DNA of 64,000 bases, from positions 1 through 64,000 of the forward strand of contig JBJXHC010000124.1 in assembly GCA_046160825.1 (NCBI GenBank), in the 5' to 3' direction. The notes below the pieces were generated by a model. The model did no database searches. It saw nothing but the letters and a program-made list of their open reading frames with translations, and was not told where the DNA came from. Each line of letters begins with the position of its first letter. Position 1 is the stretch's first letter. Of the stretch, positions 8,558 to 16,800 are shown piece after piece. Made by a program: the position numbers and the translations under genes. This DNA is from JBJXHC01 sp046160825 (GTDB lineage Bacteria; Bacteroidota; Ignavibacteria; UBA10030; UBA6906).

Positions 8558-9340
8558 ATGAAACAATCTGTGTTTCTCACCGTGGTCGTTGTGGCAACCC
8601 TTGCCGTAGCCGTTATTATTTACCTCTTCATTCTCGGAGACCCGGGAAATTTCAAAGATGGCGAAACGCGTCACCAGCCGAACAACCTCATGGGTACAGT
8701 CTACACAGGCGGTGTGGTTGTTCCGCTTCTCATCACGCTGACCTTGATGAATGTTACTCTTGTATTTGAACGCATGTTCTCACTGAGAAAGGCAAACGGG
8801 CGGGCACCCATCACGACGTTCCTCAGAAACGTACAGAAGGCACTGATGGACGGGAAAGTCGATGAAGCCATAAAGGCGTGCGACGCACAGCGTGGTTCGG
8901 CGGCGAATATCATTCGCACGGGGTTGGTACGGTACAAGGATATCGTGGATGATAAGAAACTTGATGCCGAGAAGAAGATGGCGGAAGTGAAGCGGGCCAT
9001 CGAAGAAGCGACCAGCCTTGAGACGCCACTGCTCGAACGAAACCTGATTGCACTTTCCACCATCGCTTCAGTCGCAACGATGTTCGGTCTTCTCGGGACA
9101 ACAGTCGGTATGATCCGTGCATTCACGGCTCTTGCTGCAGCCGGAGGTGCACCCGATGCAATACAGCTCTCGATCGGTATCTCCGAGGCGCTCATCAATA
9201 CGGCGCTCGGGCTGTTTGCCGCCATCCTTGGTATCATCGCGTACAATTTCTTTGTTACGAAGGTTGACAACTTCACCTATATGATCGACGAAGCAAGCTA
9301 CAACGTTGTCGAAATTCTCAGCACAAAAACCACCGACTAA
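8558..9340 (+). CDS. exbB: MotA/TolQ/ExbB proton channel family protein
   Basis: A 260-aa inner-membrane protein with an AAGGAG ribosome site before ATG 8558. It has an N-terminal helix (about 6-27), a second helix (TGGVVVPLLITLTLMNVTLVF), a long cytoplasmic loop, and the two conserved channel helices LIALSTIASVATMFGLLGTTVGMIRAF and SEALINTALGLFAAILGIIAY that line the proton path in ExbB/TolQ. With the two ExbD proteins and TonB directly downstream it forms the energising complex for TonB-dependent outer-membrane transport. The extra N-terminal helix is typical of Bacteroidota versions. Confidence 0.95.
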   Translation: MKQSVFLTVVVVATLAVAVIIYLFILGDPGNFKDGETRHQPNNLMGTVYTGGVVVPLLITLTLMNVTLVFERMFSLRKANGRAPITTFLRNVQKALMDGKVDEAIKACDAQRGSAANIIRTGLVRYKDIVDDKKLDAEKKMAEVKRAIEEATSLETPLLERNLIALSTIASVATMFGLLGTTVGMIRAFTALAAAGGAPDAIQLSIGISEALINTALGLFAAILGIIAYNFFVTKVDNFTYMIDEASYNVVEILSTKTTD

Positions 9341-9352
9341 GGCGGGCGTCCA

Positions 9353-9817
9353 ATGCCGAAATTCAAACCGAAACGACAGGGAGTGGTGATGGACATGACA
9401 CCACTCGTGGACGTCGCATTCCTGTTGCTGACGTTCTTTATGTTAACGACACAGTTCAAACCACCCGAGGAGGTTCAGATTGAGCTCCCCTCGTCGAACT
9501 CCGTTTTCAAACTTCCGGAGTCCAATGTCATGACAATCACGTTGAGCAAAGACGGGCGCATTTTCCTCGGGCTGGATTCGCAGCGTTTGCGAGGCAGACT
9601 CTTCGGAAAAGAAAATGAATTGAAAGCCAGCATTGAGGTTCCGAAGGATCGGTTGGGAGATATGCTCATTCAGGCGCGCACCGCAAATCCGGGACTCCGT
9701 ACAGTGATTAAGGGTGACAAAGGAGCGGAATACGGAGTGGCGGAGGATGTGATGAATATCCTCCAGAAGACGAGAATCACCCGTTTCAACCTCGTAACGA
9801 ACATGGAACAAAACTAG
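9353..9817 (+). CDS. exbD: Biopolymer transport protein ExbD/TolR (first copy)
   Basis: 154 aa. The short cytoplasmic N-terminus is followed by one transmembrane helix with the family motif MDMTPLVDVAFLLLTFFML, whose Asp (in LVDV) takes part in proton transfer. The periplasmic part (about 45-154) has the ExbD fold, ending KTRITRFNLVTNMEQN. It starts 12 bp after exbB and is followed 20 bp later by a second ExbD gene, an arrangement common in Bacteroidota Ton operons. Confidence 0.95.
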   Translation: MPKFKPKRQGVVMDMTPLVDVAFLLLTFFMLTTQFKPPEEVQIELPSSNSVFKLPESNVMTITLSKDGRIFLGLDSQRLRGRLFGKENELKASIEVPKDRLGDMLIQARTANPGLRTVIKGDKGAEYGVAEDVMNILQKTRITRFNLVTNMEQN

Positions 9818-9837
9818 AGCGAGAGGAGGTTTATACT

Positions 9838-10338
9838 ATGTCAGGTGGCGGAGGTGAAGCAGCCCAGCCGCGTAAACACGGCAAGGGGAAAAAGCGCAAA
9901 AAAAGCAGAAGACTTGGTGTCAGGATGGATATGACTCCACTTGTGGACGTTGCGTTCTTGTTGTTGACGTTTTTCATGCTGACGACGTCGATGTCGCGGC
10001 CACAAACGATGGAAATCAACCTCCCTCCGGAGGAAGTCAAGATTGAGATTGCGGAATCAAATCTTCTGACGCTCCGCGTGGATTCCAAGGAACGGATTTA
10101 TTGGAGTGTGGGAATCGAAGCACCGGTAAGTATCGAGTTCAGCGCATTGAGAGATTTTTTGCGCCAGCGTTCCCAGTTGAACCCGAAGCTGGTGACGCTT
10201 GTGAAGATCGATCGTGAAGCGAAGTACAGCACCATGGTGAACATGATGGATGAATTGAACCTTGCAAATATCACACGGTTCAGTCTTGCTCCGATGGTTG
10301 ATACAGACAAAGAGTTGCTTTCAAAGGTTCAGTCATAG
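9838..10338 (+). CDS. exbD: Biopolymer transport protein ExbD/TolR (second copy)
   Basis: 166 aa, with a strong GAGAGGAGG site before ATG 9838. A long basic N-terminus (KHGKGKKRKKSRR) precedes the transmembrane helix, which carries the same MDMTPLVDVAFLLLTFFML motif as its neighbour; the periplasmic domain is divergent (NLPPEEVKIEIAESN). The two copies probably form a heteromeric ExbD unit with ExbB. It ends 20 bp before tonB. Confidence 0.95.
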   Translation: MSGGGGEAAQPRKHGKGKKRKKSRRLGVRMDMTPLVDVAFLLLTFFMLTTSMSRPQTMEINLPPEEVKIEIAESNLLTLRVDSKERIYWSVGIEAPVSIEFSALRDFLRQRSQLNPKLVTLVKIDREAKYSTMVNMMDELNLANITRFSLAPMVDTDKELLSKVQS

Positions 10339-10358
10339 ATTAGGAAAAGGAGACCGCC

Positions 10359-11099
10359 ATGTCAACGATGGCCGTTGCAGGTGCGAATCAAGTTGAGAAA
10401 TATGGGGCAACCGAGCTTAAAAAAGTCTACCAGAGATATTGGTCGATTGCACTCGGTATTGCCATTGGAATTCACATGCTCATTGTTGGTTCGTACTTCC
10501 TGGTTGAAGTCCTTGGTTCGGATGAACCACCCGTGGGAATGGTGCGCATCATGAAGTACAGCGACCTCGGTCCGCCACCTTCGATATCCAACGCCAACAC
10601 GCCGCCCCCCGTTGCTGTTTCAGCACCAGTTGCCAAGCCTACTGTCGGAGCGCCGGTTCCGGTTCCCGATGCCGAGGTGAGTCCCGAGCAGACAATCGCA
10701 ACGCAGACCGAGATGAGTCAGGTCGCGGCGCCGATTGGCGAGGGAACGGGTGAGGGTGGCTTTGCTGTTGAACAGGATATCCAGATCGAGGACGATGGTC
10801 CGCCCGCTGATTTTGTACCAGTCGAAAAAGAGCCGGTACCAGTGAAGAGGGTCGAGCCAAAGTATCCTGAACTCGCTATGCGAGCAGGTCTCGAGGGCAG
10901 AGTATGGGTGAAGATTTGGGTGGACAAAGAGGGGAAACCAAAACAGGTTGTGGTGCTGAAGAGTGATGCTGAAATATTCAATGAACCGGCGGTTGAGGCG
11001 GCAAAGCAATTCTTATTTACGCCGGCTTATATGAACAACGGACCAGTTGCAGTGTGGGTGTCGGTGCCGTTTAGATTCAAGCTTGCTGACAGGAAGTAG
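10359..11099 (+). CDS. tonB: TonB family energy transducer
   Basis: 246 aa. The cytoplasmic N-terminus (about 1-28) and one transmembrane helix (about 29-52, SIALGIAIGIHMLIVGSYFLV) are followed by a Pro/Val/Ala-rich periplasmic linker (about 65-150) and a C-terminal TonB domain (about 165-243), with VEPKYPELAMRAGLEGRVWVKIWVD and AAKQFLFTPAYMNNGPVAVWVSVPFRF. AGGAGA precedes the start. It links the ExbB/ExbD motor to outer-membrane receptors; no receptor gene is next to this operon. Confidence 0.95.
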   Translation: MSTMAVAGANQVEKYGATELKKVYQRYWSIALGIAIGIHMLIVGSYFLVEVLGSDEPPVGMVRIMKYSDLGPPPSISNANTPPPVAVSAPVAKPTVGAPVPVPDAEVSPEQTIATQTEMSQVAAPIGEGTGEGGFAVEQDIQIEDDGPPADFVPVEKEPVPVKRVEPKYPELAMRAGLEGRVWVKIWVDKEGKPKQVVVLKSDAEIFNEPAVEAAKQFLFTPAYMNNGPVAVWVSVPFRFKLADRK

Positions 11100-11162
11100 C
11101 AGCGGATCGGCTGCCGGATGATCGGAAGGTATGAGAGACTTCGTGTTCCGATCCTTATCATG

Positions 11163-11202
11163 AATTCAGATGGGGAAGGAGAAGCGCCTTCCCCTTTGAA
11201 TT
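11163..11202 (+). terminator. Hairpin between tonB and the small membrane protein gene
   Basis: ggggaagg (11172-11179) pairs with ccttcccc (11187-11194) around a 7-base loop; outer arms aattca (11163-11168) and tgaatt (11197-11202) extend it. The following T content is short (TTTGAATTT), so it is a weak terminator or an attenuator that lowers expression of the downstream genes relative to exb/tonB. The hairpin ends 14 bp before the next start codon. Confidence 0.5.
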
Positions 11203-11215
11203 TCAGGAGGCGACG

Positions 11216-11431
11216 ATGAGTTTTCCAGCAATTGTCCGTTACGTGGTATTGGCCGTGTCCGCATCAGCCATGGTTGTTGGGATCGCGGTAATGGCGGGTT
11301 GGCTTGTGCCTACACAACTTTCCGGGGACTATAGTGTGATTTTGGGGGCTGTTGTGTTCTTGTATGGTGCATATCGATTTGCGATTACCTTCTACAGTCA
11401 ACGAAGGGAGAGCCACCATGGGAGCCTGTAA
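11216..11431 (+). CDS. Small two-helix membrane protein
   Basis: 71 aa with a strong CAGGAGG site before ATG 11216. Two hydrophobic segments (about 6-30, VRYVVLAVSASAMVVGIAVMAG, and about 38-60, YSVILGAVVFLYGAYRFAITFY) are joined by a short polar turn, and the tail QRRESHHGSL is basic. I recognise no named family; small proteins of this shape sit at the same place in Bacteroidota exb/tonB operons. It overlaps the following lipoprotein gene by 14 bp, which points to co-translation. Confidence 0.8.
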   Translation: MSFPAIVRYVVLAVSASAMVVGIAVMAGWLVPTQLSGDYSVILGAVVFLYGAYRFAITFYSQRRESHHGSL

Positions 11432-12344
11432 GGCGATTGCCATGATACTCGTTCTCCTGGGTATGCTCTTCTTCGGGTGTGAGTCCGGGCCGAGAATCTC
11501 CACGGTCGAAGGCACGGCGACCTTTGAATGTGATGAGTCGCTGTATCCGGTGATGCAACTCCTGGCGGCTGATTTCATCCGATCCTACCCGAAGGCGAAT
11601 ATCATTCTGCGTTCTGTGGAAGCACGCGAAGCGACCGCAAATTTCGTCATGGACTCAACGCGTCACATCATCCTCGGCAGGGAGTTGAACAAAGACGAGC
11701 AGGAAGCAGTTGTTCTCGGCAAGATTGAGAAAGAGGGATACCGTGTTGCTCTTGACGCCGTCGCAGTGATCAGTCATAAAAGCAATCCGGTGAAGGAATT
11801 GAGCGTCGGCTTGCTGGATAGTATTTTCAGTGCCGCTGTTTCCCGCTGGCCCGGAAGAAAAGGAAGTCCGCTGATTGATGTGGTAATTGGTGGAGTCAAC
11901 TCCAGCACGAATGAAGTATTCAGGGAGAAGATACTTAAGGGGAGGGCCTTGGGGTTGACCGCGATTCCATACTCCTCCAGTCAACAACTGGTGGAATATG
12001 TGAAGGGAAATCCGAACGCCATCGGCATCGTCGGTCTGAGCTGGTTGGCTGGAATTCAGGACAGCGTAACGGTGTTCAGTCTGAGTACTCCGGGAGAGCG
12101 TCCGGACACAACACAGCCTTACGGTCGCCCGTATCCTCCGGTGCAGGCACACATTCATCGCGGATATTATCCATTGACCCGGCCCGTGTATATCTACAAT
12201 CGAGAGGTGCTGCGTAGTGTTGGCTACGGCTTTATTTCTTATGTCAACAGTGCCGTTGGACAGAAACTCTTTCTGAGCAACGGGCTTGTCCCGGTGACAA
12301 TGCCGGTGCGCCTCGTGAATCTCACATCGCAAGAGGTAAAATAG
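11418..12344 (+). CDS. PstS-like substrate-binding lipoprotein
   Basis: 308 aa from ATG 11418, with GGGAG upstream. The lipoprotein signal MILVLLGMLFFGC places the lipidated Cys at about residue 21. The mature part follows the PstS/PBP-like fold: strand GTATFECDESLYPVMQLLAADF, then ALDAVAVISHKSNPVKELSVGLLDSIFS, and GRPYPPVQAHIHRGYYPLTRPVYIYN near the end. Phosphate-binding relatives belong to ABC importers, but no pstC/A/B genes are here; the gene sits between a small membrane protein and a TPR gene in a Ton operon. The stop codon TAG shares one base with the next GTG start. Confidence 0.88.
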   Translation: MGACKAIAMILVLLGMLFFGCESGPRISTVEGTATFECDESLYPVMQLLAADFIRSYPKANIILRSVEAREATANFVMDSTRHIILGRELNKDEQEAVVLGKIEKEGYRVALDAVAVISHKSNPVKELSVGLLDSIFSAAVSRWPGRKGSPLIDVVIGGVNSSTNEVFREKILKGRALGLTAIPYSSSQQLVEYVKGNPNAIGIVGLSWLAGIQDSVTVFSLSTPGERPDTTQPYGRPYPPVQAHIHRGYYPLTRPVYIYNREVLRSVGYGFISYVNSAVGQKLFLSNGLVPVTMPVRLVNLTSQEVK

Positions 12345-14158
12345 TGAAGCAGATGATCTTCGGCCTCCTTATTATCATCAGTGTTATCAATCATGCATCA
12401 GCCCAGGATGTATTCAACAAGGCGCGCGCAGCGTTGAACGCCGGTGACACCACAGCGGCGATCACCGGGTTTACTGACGCGATAAAGGCGGGACAGAAGT
12501 CCGCCGAAGCGAATTACCACCTTGGAACGATAGCGTTTGCCCGTGGGCGGTTCGATGATGCGATTTCGTTCCTCCAGAACTCCGTCCGTATTGATGACGA
12601 TAATGTCCAGGCGTTCTTAACACTCGGCTACGCGCAAATCCGTAAGGGTGACGCTATGGGTGCTCTTGCCACGTTCCGGCAGGCTGCGAAACTGGCGCCC
12701 AAAGACTGTATGGTGTCAATCGCGTATGGTCGGGCTCTTCTTGCCGCCGATTCCACCGATGCGGCCGTGGTTCATTTGACAAAGGCAAAGGAATGTGCGC
12801 CGGAGGATGCATCCGTGTACGAGGCGCTTGGTGACGCATACCAGAAACAATCCGTGCTCGTACTGGCGATAACAAACTATCAAAAGGCCGTCGAGCTTAG
12901 TCCTAAAAATATCCAGACGCGTTACACGCTTGCCCGCGCCCTCGAAAAAAACCGCCAGTATACCGATGCGGTGAAGCAGTACGATGAAGTGATTGCGAAT
13001 GATTCCACATACGCCGATGCGTACCTGCAAAAGGGAAGCATCCTTGTCCGCGCAAAGCTTTATGTTCGTGCGTTGGAACCTCTCCGGAAATTCATCCAGA
13101 TCCGGCCCGATCTCTATGATGCGAAAGCCATGCTCGCGAAGGCTGCTTTTGAAGCGAAGCGCTACGACGAAGCGGTGACAGTCAGCAGCGGAGCGTTGCT
13201 GATCGATTCATCTTCCGCCGAAGTCTGGCGCACAAATTTCTATGCTCTGGTGGAGACAAAGGATTTTGCACGAGCCGAGGTGGCGCTCGCGGGACTTCAG
13301 CGCCGTACCGCGCTTGATGTACAAGACTATCTCAAGTTGGGCGACTTGTACTTCGGACTCAAGAAATGGGACGATGCACTGAACTGGTACCTGAAAGCCG
13401 TGGCGGCGGATTCCGCGAACTGCGACCCGTATTTTAATCTCGGATTTCTCTACATGCAACAACAGAAGTGGGGAGAAGCGGCATTCAACTTCGAGAAAAG
13501 AATCACTTGTGATTCGAACTCACTCAGTGCGTACATCAATGCAGCGGCATCGCACATGCAGTTGAAAAACTTCCCGGTGGCGCGCACTTTACTCACGAAG
13601 GCCATCTCATTGAAGTCGGATTTCTTTCAGGGCAGGTTGTGGCTTGCCCGCTATTATGTCCAGGTTGATTCGTTTGACAACGCGAAAGCGGAGTACGAAC
13701 AAGTGTTGAGTTTGATTGGCGATCAAACCGACAAATACAAGCGTGAAGCTGGCGAAGCCCATGCGTTGCTCGCTTCGTTGTATGTATCGAGGAAGGAGTA
13801 TACGAAGGCCATCGACTCGTTCGCCAAGGCATTGCGTGTGGGGTACGAGAACTCCGGTATGCACCTTTCGTGGGGGCAGTCCATTCTGCAGACTCTTGAT
13901 CCGAAGGACCCGGCCGATGAGAGCAAGCGAAAGAATGACGATGCGGTCCGACACTTCCGGAAATCTGTTGAAATGGATGCGAACAACTGCCAGGGTCACT
14001 TGTGGCTGGCCGAGGGCCTGGTTCGGTCGCGTGTCGCAGGTGATGATGAAGCGAACAAGAAGCTGAAGGACGAAGCCTGTTCGGAGTACCGAAAGGCGCT
14101 CAAGTGCGATCCGAAGCTTGATGATGCAAAAAAAGCAATGGAGCGTATCGGCTGCTGA
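12344..14158 (+). CDS. Exported tetratricopeptide-repeat protein
   Basis: 604 aa from GTG 12344, which shares a G with the preceding stop (TAGTG), a sign of coupled translation. A signal peptide (about 1-20, ending SAQ) is followed by a long array of TPR units: ADALKP-like helices such as AEANYHLGTIAFARGRFDDAISFLQNS, NIQTRYTLARALEKNRQYTDAVKQY and CQGHLWLAEGLVRS. The protein should act in the periplasm as a scaffold. It is the last gene of the exb/tonB unit and is followed by a clear terminator. Its partner is unknown; the PstS-like lipoprotein upstream is the obvious candidate. Confidence 0.9.
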   Translation: MKQMIFGLLIIISVINHASAQDVFNKARAALNAGDTTAAITGFTDAIKAGQKSAEANYHLGTIAFARGRFDDAISFLQNSVRIDDDNVQAFLTLGYAQIRKGDAMGALATFRQAAKLAPKDCMVSIAYGRALLAADSTDAAVVHLTKAKECAPEDASVYEALGDAYQKQSVLVLAITNYQKAVELSPKNIQTRYTLARALEKNRQYTDAVKQYDEVIANDSTYADAYLQKGSILVRAKLYVRALEPLRKFIQIRPDLYDAKAMLAKAAFEAKRYDEAVTVSSGALLIDSSSAEVWRTNFYALVETKDFARAEVALAGLQRRTALDVQDYLKLGDLYFGLKKWDDALNWYLKAVAADSANCDPYFNLGFLYMQQQKWGEAAFNFEKRITCDSNSLSAYINAAASHMQLKNFPVARTLLTKAISLKSDFFQGRLWLARYYVQVDSFDNAKAEYEQVLSLIGDQTDKYKREAGEAHALLASLYVSRKEYTKAIDSFAKALRVGYENSGMHLSWGQSILQTLDPKDPADESKRKNDDAVRHFRKSVEMDANNCQGHLWLAEGLVRSRVAGDDEANKKLKDEACSEYRKALKCDPKLDDAKKAMERIGC

Positions 14159-14213
14159 GCGGTGTAAGTTTGTCGCTCAGGATCACCTTAGTCGGATTTC
14201 TCGTTTGATTTGT

Positions 14214-14247
14214 GGCCGCTCAAACTCAGTGTTTGTGCGGCCTTTTT
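14214..14247 (+). terminator. Intrinsic terminator after the TPR gene
   Basis: ggccgctcaaac (14214-14225) pairs with gtttgtgcggcc (14231-14242), 12 bp with one mismatch and a 5-base loop, followed by TTTTT (14243-14247). It ends the exb/tonB-TPR transcription unit. Confidence 0.85.
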
Positions 14248-14275
14248 CATTCCAGGGAGAAAGACAAGAAAAGGC

Positions 14276-14304
14276 TTGACATCAGGATGGGACATGCTTA
14301 TATT
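14276..14304 (+). promoter_or_regulatory. Strong candidate promoter of the ECF sigma factor gene
   Basis: TTGACA (14276-14281), 17-bp spacer, TATATT (14299-14304) then AA. This is a near-ideal housekeeping promoter 72 bp upstream of the sigma factor start and directly after the terminator at 14214-14247. Read another way it is TTG-N20-TATATTAA. Confidence 0.75.
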
Positions 14305-14375
14305 AAAACGTCCAAAACGTCTATATCGGCTATCACGGTCTTTGAGACTTTCTCCACATTGTATGGAACAACGAG

Positions 14376-14975
14376 ATGAAAAACACTCAAGAGAGACACC
14401 GACAGTTTGAATTAACAATGGTTCCATTCATGGATCCTCTCTACAGTTATGCATACTATCTGACCGGAGAAAAGGAGGTTGCGGACGACTTGCTGCAGGA
14501 GACATTCCTCAAGGCGTACCGGTTCTTTGACAAGTTCGAGCAAGGAACGAACGCAAAAGCATGGCTCTACAGGATCATGAAGAATACTTACATCAACGAG
14601 TACCGCAGAATCAAAAGGCTTCCGGAACTCCAGCAGTATGACGAACAGCTCTCGTCATACAAGATGCTTCCGGCCCCTGTCCAAAACAGCAGTGATCTTC
14701 GTGACATCAAGGAGGGGAATATTTTCGATGACGACATAGCAAACGCACTCGCCGCGCTGCCGGAAAAATTCAAAAGTGTGGTAATTCTCAGGGATGTGGA
14801 AGACCTTCCGTACGAGGAGATAGCCGAGGCGCTGGATATTCCCATCGGAACAGTTCGATCCCGATTGCATCGGGCAAGGGTGCTGCTTTTTGAACGTCTG
14901 AAGGGTTATGCGAAAAAAAGGGGCTATGGAGTTGGGGAAAGCTTCGTCAACACGGACTACGCTTTGGCGGGGTAG
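14376..14975 (+). CDS. ECF-type RNA polymerase sigma factor
   Basis: 199 aa. Sigma region 2 (about 15-85) includes the core-binding DDLLQETFLKAYRFFDKF and the -10 recognition helix NAKAWLYRIMKNTYINEYRR. Region 4 (about 135-185) has LPEKFKSVVILRDVEDLPYEEIAEALDIPIGTVRSRLHRAR, the -35 helix-turn-helix. Length and layout fit group 4 (ECF) factors of the RpoE/SigR type. No anti-sigma gene is adjacent; the next gene is convergent and overlaps its last 19 bp. A housekeeping-type promoter lies upstream, so the activity is probably controlled after transcription. Confidence 0.95.
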   Translation: MKNTQERHRQFELTMVPFMDPLYSYAYYLTGEKEVADDLLQETFLKAYRFFDKFEQGTNAKAWLYRIMKNTYINEYRRIKRLPELQQYDEQLSSYKMLPAPVQNSSDLRDIKEGNIFDDDIANALAALPEKFKSVVILRDVEDLPYEEIAEALDIPIGTVRSRLHRARVLLFERLKGYAKKRGYGVGESFVNTDYALAG

Positions 14976-15547
14976 TCCGCCCTGATGTGCTTCAAGAGTG
15001 ATCGGATGATTCGCGCAGTTGCGCCCCAAACAAGGTGTCCGCTAACATCATAGAACCATACTTCGTGAATCCCCCCACGAAATTCGCGCAGTTCCTTCCT
15101 TCCATTCTCTTCATCGGCAAAGAACGCAAGCGGGACCCGGAACACATCTGCGACTTCATCAGGATTCGGCGTGAGGGGCGGGAGTTGCTTGATGAAGCCG
15201 ACCACCGGAGTGATGACGAACCGCGTCGGAGTTGCAATGTCGTCCAGCGTTCCGAGAATGGAAACAGAATCTCTTTCAAGTCCAATTTCCTCTTCTGCTT
15301 CCCGTAACGCTGTCCCCACGATATCCTTGTCACAGATATCCACCATGCCGCCGGGAAATGCAATCTGTCCTTTATGGGTTTCCACCGTCTCGGTGCGTTT
15401 CGTGAAGAGGATTTCCAGGTCTTGGCCGTTTGCCACAAGCGGTACGAGAACCCCGGCACGGGAGAATCCTTCAATGGAAATGTGATCCTGCAACACGTTC
15501 CCCGGTAAGACATCAAGCCGGCGCTTTAGTTCGACAATTGCTTTCAT
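14957..15547 (-). CDS. NUDIX hydrolase, CoA pyrophosphatase type
   Basis: 196 aa from ATG 15547. Residues about 25-65 (AGVLVPLVANGQDLEILFTKRTETVETHKGQIAFPGG) carry the UPF0035 signature characteristic of coenzyme A diphosphatases (NudL/PCD1). The NUDIX box GGMVDICDKDIVGTALREAEEEIGL follows, with all Glu ligands for the metal. The expected reaction splits CoA into 4'-phosphopantetheine and adenosine 3',5'-bisphosphate. The 3' end overlaps the convergent sigma gene by 19 bp. The promoter (15554-15582) ends 6 bp from the start codon, so the mRNA is probably leaderless, consistent with the absence of a ribosome site. Confidence 0.9.
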   Translation of the reverse strand: MKAIVELKRRLDVLPGNVLQDHISIEGFSRAGVLVPLVANGQDLEILFTKRTETVETHKGQIAFPGGMVDICDKDIVGTALREAEEEIGLERDSVSILGTLDDIATPTRFVITPVVGFIKQLPPLTPNPDEVADVFRVPLAFFADEENGRKELREFRGGIHEVWFYDVSGHLVWGATARIIRSLLKHIRADYPAKA

Positions 15548-15553
15548 GAACAC

Positions 15554-15582
15554 AAGATATTGAAGACGGGCGGAAGGTGCAA
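15554..15582 (-). promoter_or_regulatory. Candidate promoter of the NUDIX gene (leaderless)
   Basis: On the minus strand TTG (15582-15580), 20-bp spacer, TATCTT (15559-15554). The start codon begins 6 bp after the -10 element, so transcription would begin at or beside the ATG. Confidence 0.5.
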
Positions 15583-15602
15583 CGTCACCCCCATTCTCCG
15601 GT

Positions 15603-15631
15603 TTGGATGTCTAACGCAACATAATTATATT
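15603..15631 (+). promoter_or_regulatory. Candidate promoter of the S1/P1 nuclease gene (leaderless)
   Basis: TTG (15603-15605), 20-bp spacer, TATATT (15626-15631). ATG 15637 starts 5 bp later and no ribosome site fits in between, so the transcript should begin at the start codon. The divergent NUDIX promoter has the same geometry. Confidence 0.6.
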
Positions 15632-15636
15632 GAGCC

Positions 15637-16800
15637 ATGAACCTCCGACTGCCAAAGCATCTCTCATTCGCAAAAACACTTTCGCTCGCAATATTTGTTC
15701 TGCTGGTCACGGGCGCAACATTCGTGGCCTATTCATGGGGATGGGACGCGCATCGTTTTATCAACCGCAAAACGGTCTATCATCTCCCGAACCAGATGTT
15801 GTTGTTCATCCAGGACAGTGCATTCTTCTCGCTGCATTCAGTGGATGCCGACCAGAGACGGATCAGCGGTGACACCAGTTTCTATGCCGAAGCGCCCCGG
15901 CATTTCATGGATATCGATGACTACCCGAATTTTCATTTTCTACCCCGATCTCTCGATAGTATGATTTTGCTGTATGGATGGGAACGCGTCAAGGAGAACG
16001 GCATCAACCCGTGGGCGACAGTATGGAACTACGATTCACTCGTCAACCAGTTGAGTCGCGGCGACTGGAGCAAAGCGAAACTCACCGCCAGCGACATCGG
16101 TCACTATGTGGGCGATGCGCACCAGCCGCTCCACAACACGCGCAACTACAACGGACAGTATTCGAACAATTACGGCATCCATTCCCGCTATGAAACAACG
16201 ATGCTGAACTCCACATATTACCTTAACTCGTTGTTCATCACGCCGGACTCCGTCGAATACGTCGCCGACCGCATCAACTTTGTTTTCGATTACATTCTTC
16301 ACACCAACAGCCGGGTGGACACTGTGTTGCAGGCGGACACGTATGCCAAAGGCGTTTCGGGATGGAATGGTTCCGGTACGGCGCCTGCATCATATTATAA
16401 TGCTCTATGGCAAAGAACACGAAATATAACGCTTGACCAGATGCAGCGCGGTACGCTCAACCTCGCGAGTCTTTGGTATTCCGCCTGGGTGGATGCCGGA
16501 TTGATCACCAGTATCGATCCTCCTCCAACTATGGTTGCCGATTTCCGTTTGCACCAAAATTTTCCCAACCCCTTCAACCCGGCAACACGCATTTCGTACG
16601 ATCTTCCTGTCGGCGGCACGGTGTCACTGAAAGTCTTTACACTCGGCGGACAGGAAGTAGCCACCCTTGCGCAAGGAAACCAATCTGCCGGGGCACACGT
16701 CGTGGAGTTCAACGCGGGCAATCTTGCCAGCGGCGTGTATTTCTACAGACTCCAACTCGGTTCCTTTACACAGACGAAGAAGCTGACGTTGATGCGATGA
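15637..16800 (+). CDS. Secreted S1/P1-type zinc nuclease / phospholipase C, T9SS cargo
   Basis: 387 aa. A signal peptide (about 1-32) ends near YSWG, so mature protein starts at or near a Trp, which in this family donates its N-terminus to zinc. Further ligands are visible in WDAHRFINRKTVYHLP and in the S1/P1 and zinc-PLC motif DIGHYVGDAHQPLHNTRNY followed by GIHSRYE. The last 80 residues are a T9SS type A sorting domain (NFPNPFNPATRI ... GVYFYRLQLGSFTQTKKLTLMR). It should be secreted to the surface or medium and hydrolyse nucleic acids or phospholipids. Its stop overlaps the next start as ATGA. Confidence 0.92.
   Translation: MNLRLPKHLSFAKTLSLAIFVLLVTGATFVAYSWGWDAHRFINRKTVYHLPNQMLLFIQDSAFFSLHSVDADQRRISGDTSFYAEAPRHFMDIDDYPNFHFLPRSLDSMILLYGWERVKENGINPWATVWNYDSLVNQLSRGDWSKAKLTASDIGHYVGDAHQPLHNTRNYNGQYSNNYGIHSRYETTMLNSTYYLNSLFITPDSVEYVADRINFVFDYILHTNSRVDTVLQADTYAKGVSGWNGSGTAPASYYNALWQRTRNITLDQMQRGTLNLASLWYSAWVDAGLITSIDPPPTMVADFRLHQNFPNPFNPATRISYDLPVGGTVSLKVFTLGGQEVATLAQGNQSAGAHVVEFNAGNLASGVYFYRLQLGSFTQTKKLTLMR

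Noticed and set aside
16473..16796. N-terminal extension of the AraC-type frame
   Set aside because: It overlaps the 3' part of the nuclease gene in another frame and encodes no domain; ATG 16797 gives a complete HMA-like start.
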